64,000 nt of DNA from Candidatus Tumulicola sp. (GTDB lineage Bacteria; Vulcanimicrobiota; Vulcanimicrobiia; Vulcanimicrobiales; Vulcanimicrobiaceae): positions 62,001 through 126,000 of the forward strand of contig DASXDT010000001.1 in the NCBI GenBank assembly GCA_036490475.1, read 5' to 3'. A program made the translations under genes and the position numbers. The first letter of the stretch is position 1. Every line of letters begins with the position of its first letter. The notes below the pieces were generated by a model. The model saw only the letters and a program-made list of their open reading frames with translations. It searched no databases and was not told where the DNA came from. This document shows, in pieces, positions 43,286-51,593 of this stretch.

Positions 43286-43306
43286 CTAGTTGATGAGAAG
43301 CTGACT

Positions 43307-44209
43307 CTATTGCGATTGCAGCGTGAGGTTGTTCTCGTTGACGGCGTAGTTGCCGGCTGCAACTTGACCGTTCGGGTTGGCGCAGATCACGCCGTTATTC
43401 GGGCCGTAGATGACCACGAGGTTGGGCGATCCGCACTGCACTTGCTGCAATCCGTAGTTGGATAACAGCGTGGCACCAGGACTGCTCTGCTGCACTTGGT
43501 AGGACGTGTACGTCTGATTCGAGTTGACGACGGCGCCCATGACGGCTGCAGTCGTCGCTCCGACGGCGAATGCCCCCCAGAATCCGCCACCCCAGTAGCT
43601 GGGATACGGCGTCCAGACGGCCCCGTGATTCCAGCCCCAGGCCGGTCCGCGGTACACCGGGTTCACGACGACCGTTCCGTGGTAGCCGTAGCCGTTGTAG
43701 CCGTTGTAGTTGCGGTTAACGTTCACGTTGTTGTTGTTGACGGTCTTGTTTCCGCTGTTGATGTTGTTGTTGTTTCCGTTGCCGTTGTTGCGGTTACCGT
43801 TGTTATTTCCGCTATTATTGCCGTTACCGTTACCGTTACCGTTACCGGGCTTATTGTTGTTGTTGCCATTGCCGTTGCCAGGCTTGTTGTTGTTGTTGTT
43901 GCCATTACCCGGCTTGCTGTTGCCGTTACTTGCGGTATTGCTGGGACGGTTCGGCTGTTGTTGCGGCCGTTGCTGCTGCTGCGGCGGCTTGTAGCCCGGG
44001 CGCGACGACGGGACGTCGTTGCCCATGTTGAACCCGCGGCCGGGATTAGACGGGGCCGGGCGCGAGGCAGTTTGGCGAGACGGTGCGGAACGGCCGCCTC
44101 CGCCGCCGCCGCGGCCACCACCGCCGCCACCGCCGCCAGGACGTGCTTGCAAACCGGCGGTCGACGAAGCGAAGAACGCGATCGCGATGACCAATGCTAT
44201 CTTTTTCAT
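43307..44209 (-). CDS. Secreted Gly- and Asn-rich low-complexity protein
   Basis: A 300-residue protein with a signal peptide (1-22), a Gly/Arg-rich part (24-45), a Gln/Pro-rich part (70-90) and a long Asn/Gly run (95-170) built of GNGN and NNNNK units. It ends with a folded domain (about 180-300) having WGWNHGAVW, YWGGGFWGAFAVGATTAAVM and a two-cysteine end. It is coded by trinucleotide repeats on the DNA. Such proteins are found as surface or matrix components; no enzymatic motif is seen. It is third in the aquaporin operon, and the ATG overlaps the upstream stop (TAATG). Confidence 0.7.
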   Translation of the reverse strand: MKKIALVIAIAFFASSTAGLQARPGGGGGGGGRGGGGGGRSAPSRQTASRPAPSNPGRGFNMGNDVPSSRPGYKPPQQQQRPQQQPNRPSNTASNGNSKPGNGNNNNNKPGNGNGNNNNKPGNGNGNGNGNNSGNNNGNRNNGNGNNNNINSGNKTVNNNNVNVNRNYNGYNGYGYHGTVVVNPVYRGPAWGWNHGAVWTPYPSYWGGGFWGAFAVGATTAAVMGAVVNSNQTYTSYQVQQSSPGATLLSNYGLQQVQCGSPNLVVIYGPNNGVICANPNGQVAAGNYAVNENNLTLQSQ

Positions 44210-44649
44210 TATGGCGTTTTCCCGTCGATCGTGCCACTGCCGGTGATATACGTGCCTTTGTTGGTCTTAGCAGAGAATATGACCGAGTTCGGCGCGATTT
44301 TAATGGTCGATAACGGCAGCATCACGTCAGCGTCCGTCAGGTTGAAGTAGAACGTCGCATTCACGAACGGAATAACGTGCGGCGTACCGTCTTCGTCCAT
44401 CGACAGTTGCTTAGCGTTGCACCGCTTGAGCCCGTTGTCTTCGACACACGAGCCTCCGCTAATGATAACGGTCGACCACTTGTCGGCCGACGTCAGCATC
44501 AACGTTTTACCGACGATCTTTATGCCCACGTCGGTATACGTGCTGATCGAATTGTTGTTCTGTTGAATTTTCAGCGTGCCCGTCGCCCAGGCTGGAGCGG
44601 TCATCGCCACAGCCAAAGCGGCAATGCTGACAAAATATCGCATTCCCAT
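44209..44649 (-). CDS. Secreted beta-rich protein of unknown function
   Basis: A 146-residue protein with a signal peptide (MRYFVSIAALAVAMTAPAWA) and a beta-rich mature part with two cysteines (SCVEDNGLKRC) likely joined by a disulphide. No family recognised. ATG 44649 is used because AGGAG stands upstream; the longer frame would overlap the aquaporin stop. It lies between the aquaporin and the Asn-rich protein, with a one-base gap before it and a one-base overlap after it, so the three form one operon. Confidence 0.65.
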   Translation of the reverse strand: MGMRYFVSIAALAVAMTAPAWATGTLKIQQNNNSISTYTDVGIKIVGKTLMLTSADKWSTVIISGGSCVEDNGLKRCNAKQLSMDEDGTPHVIPFVNATFYFNLTDADVMLPLSTIKIAPNSVIFSAKTNKGTYITGSGTIDGKTP

Positions 44650-44650
44650 G

Positions 44651-45394
44651 TTATCGCGCTCCTGGAAGGTCGCCGATGACCGGTTCGACGCTGGTTTCTT
44701 CACCGAACAGGATGGGATATAACAGGCCGGCGAGACCGCCCCCGATCAATGGCGCGACCCAGAACAACCATAGTTGCGATAGTTCCGCACCGCCTCCCAT
44801 GGCCGCGAAGATGGCCGGACCGGTGCTTCGTGCCGGATTAACCGATGTATTGTCGATTGGGATGCTGATCAGATGGATGAGCACGAGCGCGAGACCGATG
44901 GCCAAGCCGGCGAACCCGACGGGGGCGCGCTTATCGGTCGAGCCGAGAATCACCATCAAGAAAAAGAATGTCAGGACGATTTCGGCAATGAGCGCCGAGG
45001 CCATATTGTAGCCGCCCGGCGAGAGTGCGTCGAAACCATTCGATGCGAACTGCCCGACCGTGAATCCCGGCTTGCCGGATGCAATCGCGTACAGTACGGC
45101 CGCGGCGGCGATAGCGCCGATGACCTGAACGACGATGTACGGGATGACGTCACGAGCGGGGAAGCGTTTGGCCAACCAGAGCCCGACGGTTACCGCCGGA
45201 TTGATGTGGCAGCCGGAAATCGGGCCGATCGTGTAGGCCATCGTTAACAGCGTTAGTCCGAACGCAAACGCAACGCCGACAAAACCGATGCCGAGCGATG
45301 GAAAGCCCGCCGCGATGACGGCGCTTCCGCAGCCGCCGAAAACGAGCCAGAACGTACCGATAAACTCTGCCGCTAGTTGCCGAGATTTCGCCAT
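44651..45394 (-). CDS. aqpZ: Aquaporin Z-like water channel
   Basis: A 247-residue major-intrinsic-protein channel with six helices and both NPA boxes (HINPAVTVG near 65 and [11 protein letters not shown] near 190). The arginine after the second NPA (NPAR) and histidine, small-residue pattern fit a water-selective aquaporin rather than a glycerol facilitator. ATG 45394 has a perfect AGGAGG six bases upstream. It is the first gene of an operon with two secreted proteins, an unusual combination. Confidence 0.9.
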   Translation of the reverse strand: MAKSRQLAAEFIGTFWLVFGGCGSAVIAAGFPSLGIGFVGVAFAFGLTLLTMAYTIGPISGCHINPAVTVGLWLAKRFPARDVIPYIVVQVIGAIAAAAVLYAIASGKPGFTVGQFASNGFDALSPGGYNMASALIAEIVLTFFFLMVILGSTDKRAPVGFAGLAIGLALVLIHLISIPIDNTSVNPARSTGPAIFAAMGGGAELSQLWLFWVAPLIGGGLAGLLYPILFGEETSVEPVIGDLPGAR

Positions 45395-45400
45395 GCTGAT

Positions 45401-45421
45401 CCTCCTATTCATCCTAGTATA
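45401..45421 (-). promoter_or_regulatory. aqpZ: -10 box and perfect Shine-Dalgarno of the aquaporin operon
   Basis: TATACT (45416-45421, minus strand) followed ten bases later by AGGAGG (45401-45406), which is six bases from the ATG at 45394. No convincing -35 was found. Confidence 0.55.
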
Positions 45422-45459
45422 ACAGAACCGCGATAGTTACCAGCCGGATACTTCCGCGC

Positions 45460-45804
45460 TCAAGATTTCCCCCACGATTGCGACTCGCGAAGGTCACGAG
45501 CTAATGAGGCATTGAGGAACGTACGGATGATGGCGATTCCCGCAAGCTGTCCGATCGACGTCCATGACGGGTGAATCGCGGTGCGGACGATATCCGCGGC
45601 AAGCGTAAACTCGAGTGCGAGTACTAGCCAAAGCGCAAAACGCGTCCAAATCTGCCGGCGCCCGCGCGTCTTGTCGGTCCGGGCAAAGAATCCGGCGCCG
45701 ATCCCGTAGACAGCTTCCAACGCTGCGCCCAAGACGATGAGGGCCGCCAGCGCCTCTACGAATTCGGCAACGACCGAGGAAAACATGGTCAACAGCTCTT
45801 CCAT
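45460..45804 (-). CDS. DUF1622 membrane protein
   Basis: A 114-residue protein with three transmembrane helices (about 8-32, 55-75, 80-100). The sequence VEALAALIVLGAALEAV, then RFALWLVLALEFTLAADIVRTAI and IRTFLNASLARDL, matches the DUF1622 family of small inner-membrane proteins. Function is unknown. It is divergent from the DUF202 gene at 45903. Confidence 0.75.
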   Translation of the reverse strand: MEELLTMFSSVVAEFVEALAALIVLGAALEAVYGIGAGFFARTDKTRGRRQIWTRFALWLVLALEFTLAADIVRTAIHPSWTSIGQLAGIAIIRTFLNASLARDLRESQSWGKS

Positions 45805-45902
45805 CGCCTCTCAGGGTATCGGAAGCGGTCTGTCGGTTTGGAGGGGCCGTCTTGGACAGCCCGGCGCGGGAAGCCCCGGCGGGTGCGTATCGTGGGTTTG
45901 TT

Positions 45903-46364
45903 ATGCCTTCCGAACCGATCACGTCCGAATCGGCGTCCGACAAGATCAACACGGAGCTATCGTCGCGCCGGACGGGGATGTCGTTTCAGCGCACCCGGAT
46001 GAGCGCCGATCGAACCCTGATGTCGGTGGTGCGGACGTCGCTGTCGCTGATCGGCTTCGGGTTTACGATCTACCAGGTTTTTCAGAAGCTGCACGATTCG
46101 AAAGCGATCGGCAGCGACGCGTCGGCTCGGCATTTCGGTCTCGCGCTCGTGTTTCTCGGCGTTTTGATGCTGGTGCTTGGGATTATTTACCAGCTTCGAT
46201 TCATGGTCGAGCTACGAGCCCAACGCGTGGCGATGGCCAGCCAAGGATTGATCCACGCGGAAAGTAATTTCCCTCCCTCCATGACCCTGGCCACCGCAAT
46301 CATCTTGCTGGGAATTGGGATCGCGGCGATCGCCAGCATGATCTTCAACGTGACGTTGTTTTAG
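45903..46364 (+). CDS. DUF202 (YidH-like) membrane protein
   Basis: A 153-residue protein with three helices in its second half, preceded by a charged N-terminal part carrying RTRMSADRTLMSVVRTSLSLIGFGFTIYQ. The LAxERTxLAWxRTxLxLI-like motif is the DUF202/YidH signature. ATG 45903 fits the family start. The last 153 bases are overlapped on the other strand by the MerR-type gene, an extensive convergent overlap. Confidence 0.8.
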   Translation: MPSEPITSESASDKINTELSSRRTGMSFQRTRMSADRTLMSVVRTSLSLIGFGFTIYQVFQKLHDSKAIGSDASARHFGLALVFLGVLMLVLGIIYQLRFMVELRAQRVAMASQGLIHAESNFPPSMTLATAIILLGIGIAAIASMIFNVTLF

Positions 46365-47210
46365 GACGCGCAACGCATCCGATAGCTCATGCATCGAACG
46401 GATTGGACTCTGCACGCCATCGAACGCAGCACCTGCGCCGATCGCGAAGACCGGCACTCCCCCGAGACGACAACGAACATCCGCAAGCATCCGAGTGAAA
46501 TCGACGTTTGCGGCGCCGATATGAAGCCCCACGGCTGCCGAACCGGACGCCGCCGCGATGCTGTGCAGTTCGGGCGGAGCTAACTGTCCGAGGAAGACGC
46601 TACGATATCCGATTTCGGCGGCGACGACGGCGGCAAGCAGCGCGGCCGCCGAGTCGGGTTCGCCAGGGAACGTCGCCATAATACATGACGGAGCCGCTGC
46701 ATCCGGAGCATAGCGTTCGAAGAACTGGGCCGACACCGAATGAATCCCCTCGGCCAACATCGTTCGTTTGGTCGCGCGAACGTGCGGATCGTCGGCGGAG
46801 TACTCTATTTCTTCCATCAGCGGGCCGACGATGCCGTCGCAAAATTCGACGGCGGAGTGCATCGCGCCGATCGTAACCAAACTGGAACGCAGCCGAACGA
46901 AATCGTACGCGGCAATGAGGCGCAGCAGGTGTTCGATTGGAGAGTCGAGGTCGTCGCCGACCTGACGCTCGAAGCGAACCAGTTTGCGCAAGGCGCCTAA
47001 GGGCAGATGCGCGATGTGCGAAATCGACTCACCGGCGCCGACTGCCTCTCGTAACAGCGTCAGGCGCCTGACATCCTCGTCGGAAAACAGCCGTTGCCCG
47101 CCGCGGCCGCGGGCAGGACGTACGGCAGAATAACGCTTTTCCCAAGCGCGGATGGTGTCGGCCGTCAGATGCGTTAAACGCGAGACAGCCAAAATGGACA
47201 AACCGCTCAC
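46212..47210 (-). CDS. MerR-type regulator with a B12-binding-like domain that lacks the cobalamin motif
   Basis: A protein of about 332 residues. The N-terminal helix-turn-helix (LTADTIRAWEKRYSAVRPAR, GGQRLFSDEDVRRL) is that of the CarH/LitR branch of MerR. The next domain is helical, followed by a B12-binding-like Rossmann half. The base-off cobalamin motif ExDxHxxG is absent; the corresponding place reads FPGEPDSAAALLA. It may act without B12. GGGGG six bases upstream supports GTG 47210; GTG 47225 is the alternative. The C-terminal 50 residues are encoded antisense to the DUF202 gene and look non-conserved, so the original stop may have been lost. Confidence 0.75.
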   Translation of the reverse strand: MSGLSILAVSRLTHLTADTIRAWEKRYSAVRPARGRGGQRLFSDEDVRRLTLLREAVGAGESISHIAHLPLGALRKLVRFERQVGDDLDSPIEHLLRLIAAYDFVRLRSSLVTIGAMHSAVEFCDGIVGPLMEEIEYSADDPHVRATKRTMLAEGIHSVSAQFFERYAPDAAAPSCIMATFPGEPDSAAALLAAVVAAEIGYRSVFLGQLAPPELHSIAAASGSAAVGLHIGAANVDFTRMLADVRCRLGGVPVFAIGAGAAFDGVQSPIRSMHELSDALRVLKQRHVEDHAGDRRDPNSQQDDCGGQGHGGREITFRVDQSLAGHRHALGS

Positions 47211-47340
47211 GCTAATCCCCCACACCTCCGAGGACGGTCACCGGTCCCCAAACCATACCAGGTAGCGGTTGCGAAAACCTTGGCCGCCCTGTCCAAGACG
47301 GGGCGGCGAACGCGGGCGTCAAAACGATTACGTTCGTAAG

Positions 47341-48522
47341 ATGCCGGTTGGCGCAGTCGACGCCTGTGTGTGGGGATATCCGCTCGTGCTGTTCGATGCA
47401 GCCGCGCGCCGAAACGCGCAGAGCGACGATGCGGCTTTAGCCGGCGTCAGCATGCCGAACGACGACCTCGCCGTTCGGACGGCTTGGATCGATTTGCACC
47501 ACAGGCCGGTGGCCCTTAGGGCCGACGAAACGACTCGCTACTATTCGCTTTCGCTGTTCGATGCGTGGGGTCGCAGCTTCGCATCGCTGGGCACGCGCAC
47601 GACCGGAAATCAACGGCAAACGTACGCAATCGTTACGCCCTCGTGGGGCGGCACCGCACCGAACGGCGTGCGCACCATCGAAGCGCCCACCAATCGGGTC
47701 GCGGTAGTGGCGCAGACCGTGAGGGCCGATGGCGACATTGCGGACTTGCAGGTTTCGATTGCCCCGATCGGCCCGCGTGATAACGACCGCGCAACAGCGA
47801 TCGCCGATGCATCGGGAAGTCCGAGTGGATCGGTCGCCGATGCGATCGCACATGCCGGCGGTCTTGCGTTTTTCGAGCGCTTGCGCGGGCTGTTGGACGA
47901 TTCGGGACGATATTCGAGCGCGATCGGGTGGCGCGACGCGATCGACGAAGTACTACGAAGCGATTCGCGCGCGCTCGCGGCGGGCTTTACCGAGGCCCTT
48001 GGCTACATCGAATCGGGCTTGCCGGTGACCGCTACGGTCGACGGATGGGAAGCGCAGCAACGGTTCGACGCACGCAGTACCGCCTATCTCGAACGCGCTC
48101 GCTCGTGCCGTTTTCATTTTTTGGCCGGCGACGAGCAAGACGTGTTGTACCGCTTCGCGCGCACCGACGATGCCGGACAGCCGCTGCATGGCGCGCGGGC
48201 GTACCGCCTCCATTTCGAAGGATGGAACCGGCCGCCGGCGCGTGCATTTTGGTCGCTGACCGCGTGCGACAAACAGTTGCGGCGGCTGCCTGCAGACGTC
48301 CGACATTCGAGCATTCGATCGCGCGACAATCTGGTAAGAAACGCCGACGACTCGCTGGATATTACGATTCAGCGCGCCCCCCCGGACGAATCGAGCGTCA
48401 ACTGGTTGGCTCTCCCCGACCAAGCATTCGGGTTGATTTTCCGGCTGTATTGGCCGCGGCCGGCAGCGCTGAGCGGCGTATGGTCGCCGCCCGCGCTTCA
48501 CGCGGTGCGAGTTACAGCATGA
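47341..48522 (+). CDS. DUF1254/DUF1214-type protein
   Basis: A 393-residue protein with the two-part layout of DUF1254 (ACVWGYPLVLFD, NDDLAVRTAWIDL) and DUF1214 (WNRPPARAFWSLTACD, SSVNWLALPDQAFGLIFRLYWP). Members are often exported; this one lacks a clear signal peptide from ATG 47341. Activity is unknown. It is divergent from the MerR-type gene, a common arrangement for regulator and target. Confidence 0.75.
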   Translation: MPVGAVDACVWGYPLVLFDAAARRNAQSDDAALAGVSMPNDDLAVRTAWIDLHHRPVALRADETTRYYSLSLFDAWGRSFASLGTRTTGNQRQTYAIVTPSWGGTAPNGVRTIEAPTNRVAVVAQTVRADGDIADLQVSIAPIGPRDNDRATAIADASGSPSGSVADAIAHAGGLAFFERLRGLLDDSGRYSSAIGWRDAIDEVLRSDSRALAAGFTEALGYIESGLPVTATVDGWEAQQRFDARSTAYLERARSCRFHFLAGDEQDVLYRFARTDDAGQPLHGARAYRLHFEGWNRPPARAFWSLTACDKQLRRLPADVRHSSIRSRDNLVRNADDSLDITIQRAPPDESSVNWLALPDQAFGLIFRLYWPRPAALSGVWSPPALHAVRVTA

Positions 48523-48534
48523 GTCGAACTATCA

Positions 48535-49212
48535 CTACGCTTTGGGCGACGCAAATACCGCGGGCGACACGGTAACATTCGGCTTGTAGTTGCTGAATGA
48601 AAGAGTGCCATCGACGCTGTAGCCCGGAAAGCGCGCGGAGATATCGGACTTCATAGGTAGCTGGAACGTCCCTACCTCCGCGTAATAGTCAGTTAGCTGC
48701 AGCGTCCCACCGTTAGTATAGTTCCACTGCACGTGTTGGATGAGCGCCGACGCGTCGCCGACCGTAACACCGATACTCTTAACGCGGCTACCGGTGTTTT
48801 TTGGAACGAGCGAATAGGTCGAAATCGTACCGGTGTCGCCGAGTGCGGTTACGGTGTAATCGTTGTTCAGCTTGCTAAAGCTCGGCGTGGACGTAGCGAG
48901 ATCCTTGAACCGGGCCAGCTGTCCCGTAACGTTTTGAAATTCGATCTTTCGGTTCGGCTTGAGATAATAGACCGTACCATCGAACGTACGGTGCATCGGC
49001 AACAGCACGTGCAGGGTCGCGGAAAGTTGGGCAGAGGCCGTATACGATTTTAGACCCGGATTCGGGTCGGCGGCCCGGCGAAGCAAATCCAGCGAGGCCG
49101 TACTTGCGGATCGCGCGTCGAGCGGCACGATAGCGATCAGTGCGATGAGAAGCGCCAAGCGTCTTGCTTTCCGGTACGTCGTGCCCGTTGGGCTTACTAA
49201 TGGTCTAGCCAT
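48535..49212 (-). CDS. LolA-like periplasmic protein
   Basis: A 225-residue secreted protein (signal peptide about 15-36). The mature part begins DLLRRAADPNPGLKSYTASAQLSATLHV and continues FDGTVYYLKPNRKIEFQNVTG, resembling the unclosed beta-barrel of LolA/LolB and DUF4292-type lipoprotein carriers. GGAGG six bases before ATG 49212 is a good ribosome site. It is third in the cytochrome c and hydrolase operon (15-bp gap). Confidence 0.65.
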   Translation of the reverse strand: MARPLVSPTGTTYRKARRLALLIALIAIVPLDARSASTASLDLLRRAADPNPGLKSYTASAQLSATLHVLLPMHRTFDGTVYYLKPNRKIEFQNVTGQLARFKDLATSTPSFSKLNNDYTVTALGDTGTISTYSLVPKNTGSRVKSIGVTVGDASALIQHVQWNYTNGGTLQLTDYYAEVGTFQLPMKSDISARFPGYSVDGTLSFSNYKPNVTVSPAVFASPKA

Positions 49213-49227
49213 GCGTAACCTCCGGAT

Positions 49228-50379
49228 TCAGATTGTGTCGTCGAGCCAGTCGAAAACTGCGCCGTTGAGCAGCGAACGATTGCCCATTTCGCAGTGGCCG
49301 CCGGCGCCGTCCTCGGCTGCAAAATGCAACAGCGTCTTCGGGCAGGTTAGGCTGTCGTACAGTTGCGGGGCGCCGGCGGCAAGTGGATCGTTCTCTGCCA
49401 TCGTTAGCAGCGTCGGACACTGAATTTGCTTGGCAGAATCGCCCAAGTCGTAGCGCTGCATCTCCGTTAAAAACTCCGACAGCGTGGCTTTTCCTTGCAC
49501 CCAGAAGCCGCGCTGCACGAACCGCCAATGTAGGCCCGGGTCGTTGTCAATCTTCCGTTGCAGTTGGTCGGCGCTCGCGCCGCCCGTAGCACGCCCAAAG
49601 ACGGACATCGCGCCCGACAGTCCCGGATCGGCGACGCACGCCGCTAAACGAGATTCGTGCACTGCCGCGCGCAGCGCCAAATATCCGCCGAAACTCCATC
49701 CCAACAGCACCAACGGGCGTTCGGAATATTCGGGGATTGCTTTGACACAATCGATGACGGGCGTCACCACGTTCTCCCAATCGGGTCGCATCGCAATACC
49801 GTCGCGGATCAGCGGGGCGCCTTGCCCTGGACCATCGTACACGAAGCAGTCGTAACCGCGCCTCGTCGCTGCAACGATGGACGCAAAATACTCATCTGTG
49901 ACCGTCGTGTCGTAACCGCTGGTGAAAATCAGTAGCGGGTCACGGTGATCGACACCATCCTGGGCAGCAAATGCGTAGGCCGGCAATGTCGTAGATTCGT
50001 ATGGGACGTGCAGCGACGCGGCGGGCGAATCTAACATTGCGACCGCTTTACCGAAGGTATCCATTTGCTTGTCGAAGGCGGCGGTTAACCGAGGATCCAC
50101 GGGTGTGCCAAATAGCGGGCGATACGAGATTCCGTAAAAGCAGGCCGCTTTGAAGAGCAGCGCGCGTGCCGACTCACCATGGCCGGCGCTTTCAGCTTGT
50201 TGGGCTTGCTGCGCGCGTCGATCGGCCGCGGAACTCCAGGCGTTAAAGAATGCAGACGCATCGCCGGTTCCGACGGCGGACGCGATGGCGACAGCTTCAC
50301 CAAAATCGATGCCGCCGTACGGAATGTACGCGAGCGCCAGCGACGCGAGATCATCAAACAAGGCGTTTTGATACAGCAT
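49228..50379 (-). CDS. Alpha/beta hydrolase
   Basis: A 383-residue cytoplasmic hydrolase with a long helical N-terminal part and an alpha/beta-hydrolase core. Nucleophile elbow GWSFGG (near residue 225), acid in AENDPLA and histidine in GGHCEMG form the triad. The layout resembles the 2,6-dihydroxypseudooxynicotine hydrolase/FrsA-like group. Substrate unknown. It overlaps the cytochrome c stop by one base (TAATG), so translation is coupled. Confidence 0.82.
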   Translation of the reverse strand: MLYQNALFDDLASLALAYIPYGGIDFGEAVAIASAVGTGDASAFFNAWSSAADRRAQQAQQAESAGHGESARALLFKAACFYGISYRPLFGTPVDPRLTAAFDKQMDTFGKAVAMLDSPAASLHVPYESTTLPAYAFAAQDGVDHRDPLLIFTSGYDTTVTDEYFASIVAATRRGYDCFVYDGPGQGAPLIRDGIAMRPDWENVVTPVIDCVKAIPEYSERPLVLLGWSFGGYLALRAAVHESRLAACVADPGLSGAMSVFGRATGGASADQLQRKIDNDPGLHWRFVQRGFWVQGKATLSEFLTEMQRYDLGDSAKQIQCPTLLTMAENDPLAAGAPQLYDSLTCPKTLLHFAAEDGAGGHCEMGNRSLLNGAVFDWLDDTI

Positions 50380-50906
50380 TATTTGTCGACCGATACTTGC
50401 GACCAGGCGCGTTGGGCCGTGGGGCTGAGGCTATCCATATGTTTGAGAAATAGCGCCACTTGCCAGATCTGCGTATCGCTGAGCGAACCGCCAAACGACG
50501 GCATCCCGGTCCAACGGATTCCGTGGGTGACCTTCCAATAGGTATAGCCGTCGGCGTCATCCTCGACTCCGTGGTGAGCGAACTGCGGAGCGTGCTGGTA
50601 CAGCCCTTTGGCAACATTGCTCGGGTTGCCACTCGAATCTCCGTGGCATAGGGCGCAGTTCTGCGCGTAGAGCTTGACGCCGGCGAGCACGTTAGCATCG
50701 TTGAGCGGCAGCGGATTGTTGACGTTCGGAGCTTCGCGATGCATCGTCGCGCGCAACGAGGCACGCGCAGCCCACTCCTCAAGGCCATTCGGGCGAGCAT
50801 CGGCGTTGGCCGGAACCATGCCCGTCCTTAACGCCACGAGTCCGCCGATAGCGATAACCACTATCGTGAGGACGACGCCAACGACGATTCCCTTTAACAA
50901 ACGCAT
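50379..50906 (-). CDS. Membrane-anchored cytochrome c
   Basis: A 175-residue protein with one N-terminal transmembrane anchor (residues 4-26) and a class I cytochrome c domain. The haem motif is CALCHG near residue 84, and the axial methionine lies in TGMPSFGG near residue 135. It should face the periplasm and carry electrons. It is the first gene of the operon with the hydrolase and the LolA-like protein. The electron partner is not visible. Confidence 0.87.
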   Translation of the reverse strand: MRLLKGIVVGVVLTIVVIAIGGLVALRTGMVPANADARPNGLEEWAARASLRATMHREAPNVNNPLPLNDANVLAGVKLYAQNCALCHGDSSGNPSNVAKGLYQHAPQFAHHGVEDDADGYTYWKVTHGIRWTGMPSFGGSLSDTQIWQVALFLKHMDSLSPTAQRAWSQVSVDK

Positions 50907-50945
50907 TCTCCGAAAGCGACTAGCAACGCCCCTTTAGGAGTTTCC

Positions 50946-51593
50946 TTAAATGTACCCTTTGCGGAGTGCCGTGACCGCGGCTTGGGTTCTGTCCGCGGCC
51001 GAGAGTTTCTCGAGAATATCGCGGATGTGGCCTTTGACCGTGCCATACCCGATGTAGAGTTGCTCGGCGATTTCGTTGTTGCCGCGGCCTTCGGCGATCA
51101 AACGCAGAACATCGGTTTCGCGTGGCGTGAGCGGCGAGGCCGCACCGCTTTGCAATTCGTTAGCGCGTTCGCGGCCCGCGACGTGGGCGAGCACGATCTG
51201 GGCGATTTGCGGATCGAAATAGGCGCCCCCCTCGGCAGCGAGGCGCACCGCGCTGACGATGCGCTCGGGCTCGGATGTTTTCACGCAATAGGCGTCGGCA
51301 CCGGCGGCCAGCGCTGCAACCACTTCGCCGGGAGCATCCACCATCGTGACGATCACCACGCGAGTAGTGACGTCGCTTTCGCGAAGCCGGCGGGTGAGTT
51401 CGATCCCGTCGAAACCGGGCAACCCAATATCGACCACAGCGACGTCGGGCCGTTCGCGAAGAATCGCTTCCAAGCCGAGGGGCCCATCGGCGGCTTCTGC
51501 CACGACATCGCTGGTTGTCTCGAGTGCAACGCGCAAGCCGGCGCGCGTCAATGCGTGGTCCTCGACGATGACGACCTTCGGTCTAGCGTTCAT
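50946..51593 (-). CDS. NarL/FixJ-family response regulator
   Basis: A 215-residue response regulator with receiver domain (VEDH near residue 10, phospho-acceptor in VVDIGLPG, lysine in CVKTSEP) and a C-terminal LuxR helix-turn-helix (LTPRETDVLRLIAEGRGNNEIAEQLYIGYGTVKGHI). ATG 51593 overlaps the kinase stop (ATGA), so it is coupled with the kinase at 51590 and is its partner. Confidence 0.9.
   Translation of the reverse strand: MNARPKVVIVEDHALTRAGLRVALETTSDVVAEAADGPLGLEAILRERPDVAVVDIGLPGFDGIELTRRLRESDVTTRVVIVTMVDAPGEVVAALAAGADAYCVKTSEPERIVSAVRLAAEGGAYFDPQIAQIVLAHVAGRERANELQSGAASPLTPRETDVLRLIAEGRGNNEIAEQLYIGYGTVKGHIRDILEKLSAADRTQAAVTALRKGYI

Larger units (their letters stand above)
42831..43306. 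other. 476-bp intergenic stretch holding an inverted-repeat element and an antitoxin remnant
   Basis: The stretch lies between two convergent stops. It holds, in order: the second inverted-repeat element (42859-43027), a frame-broken ParD-like antitoxin (43032-43250) and a bidirectional terminator (43252-43285). No intact gene is present. Confidence 0.7.

Noticed and set aside
43496-44350. Long Val-rich open frame on the plus strand
   Set aside because: It is the complement of the Asn/Gly repeat region; the valines come from GTT repeats. The minus-strand frame has a signal peptide and coupled neighbours.
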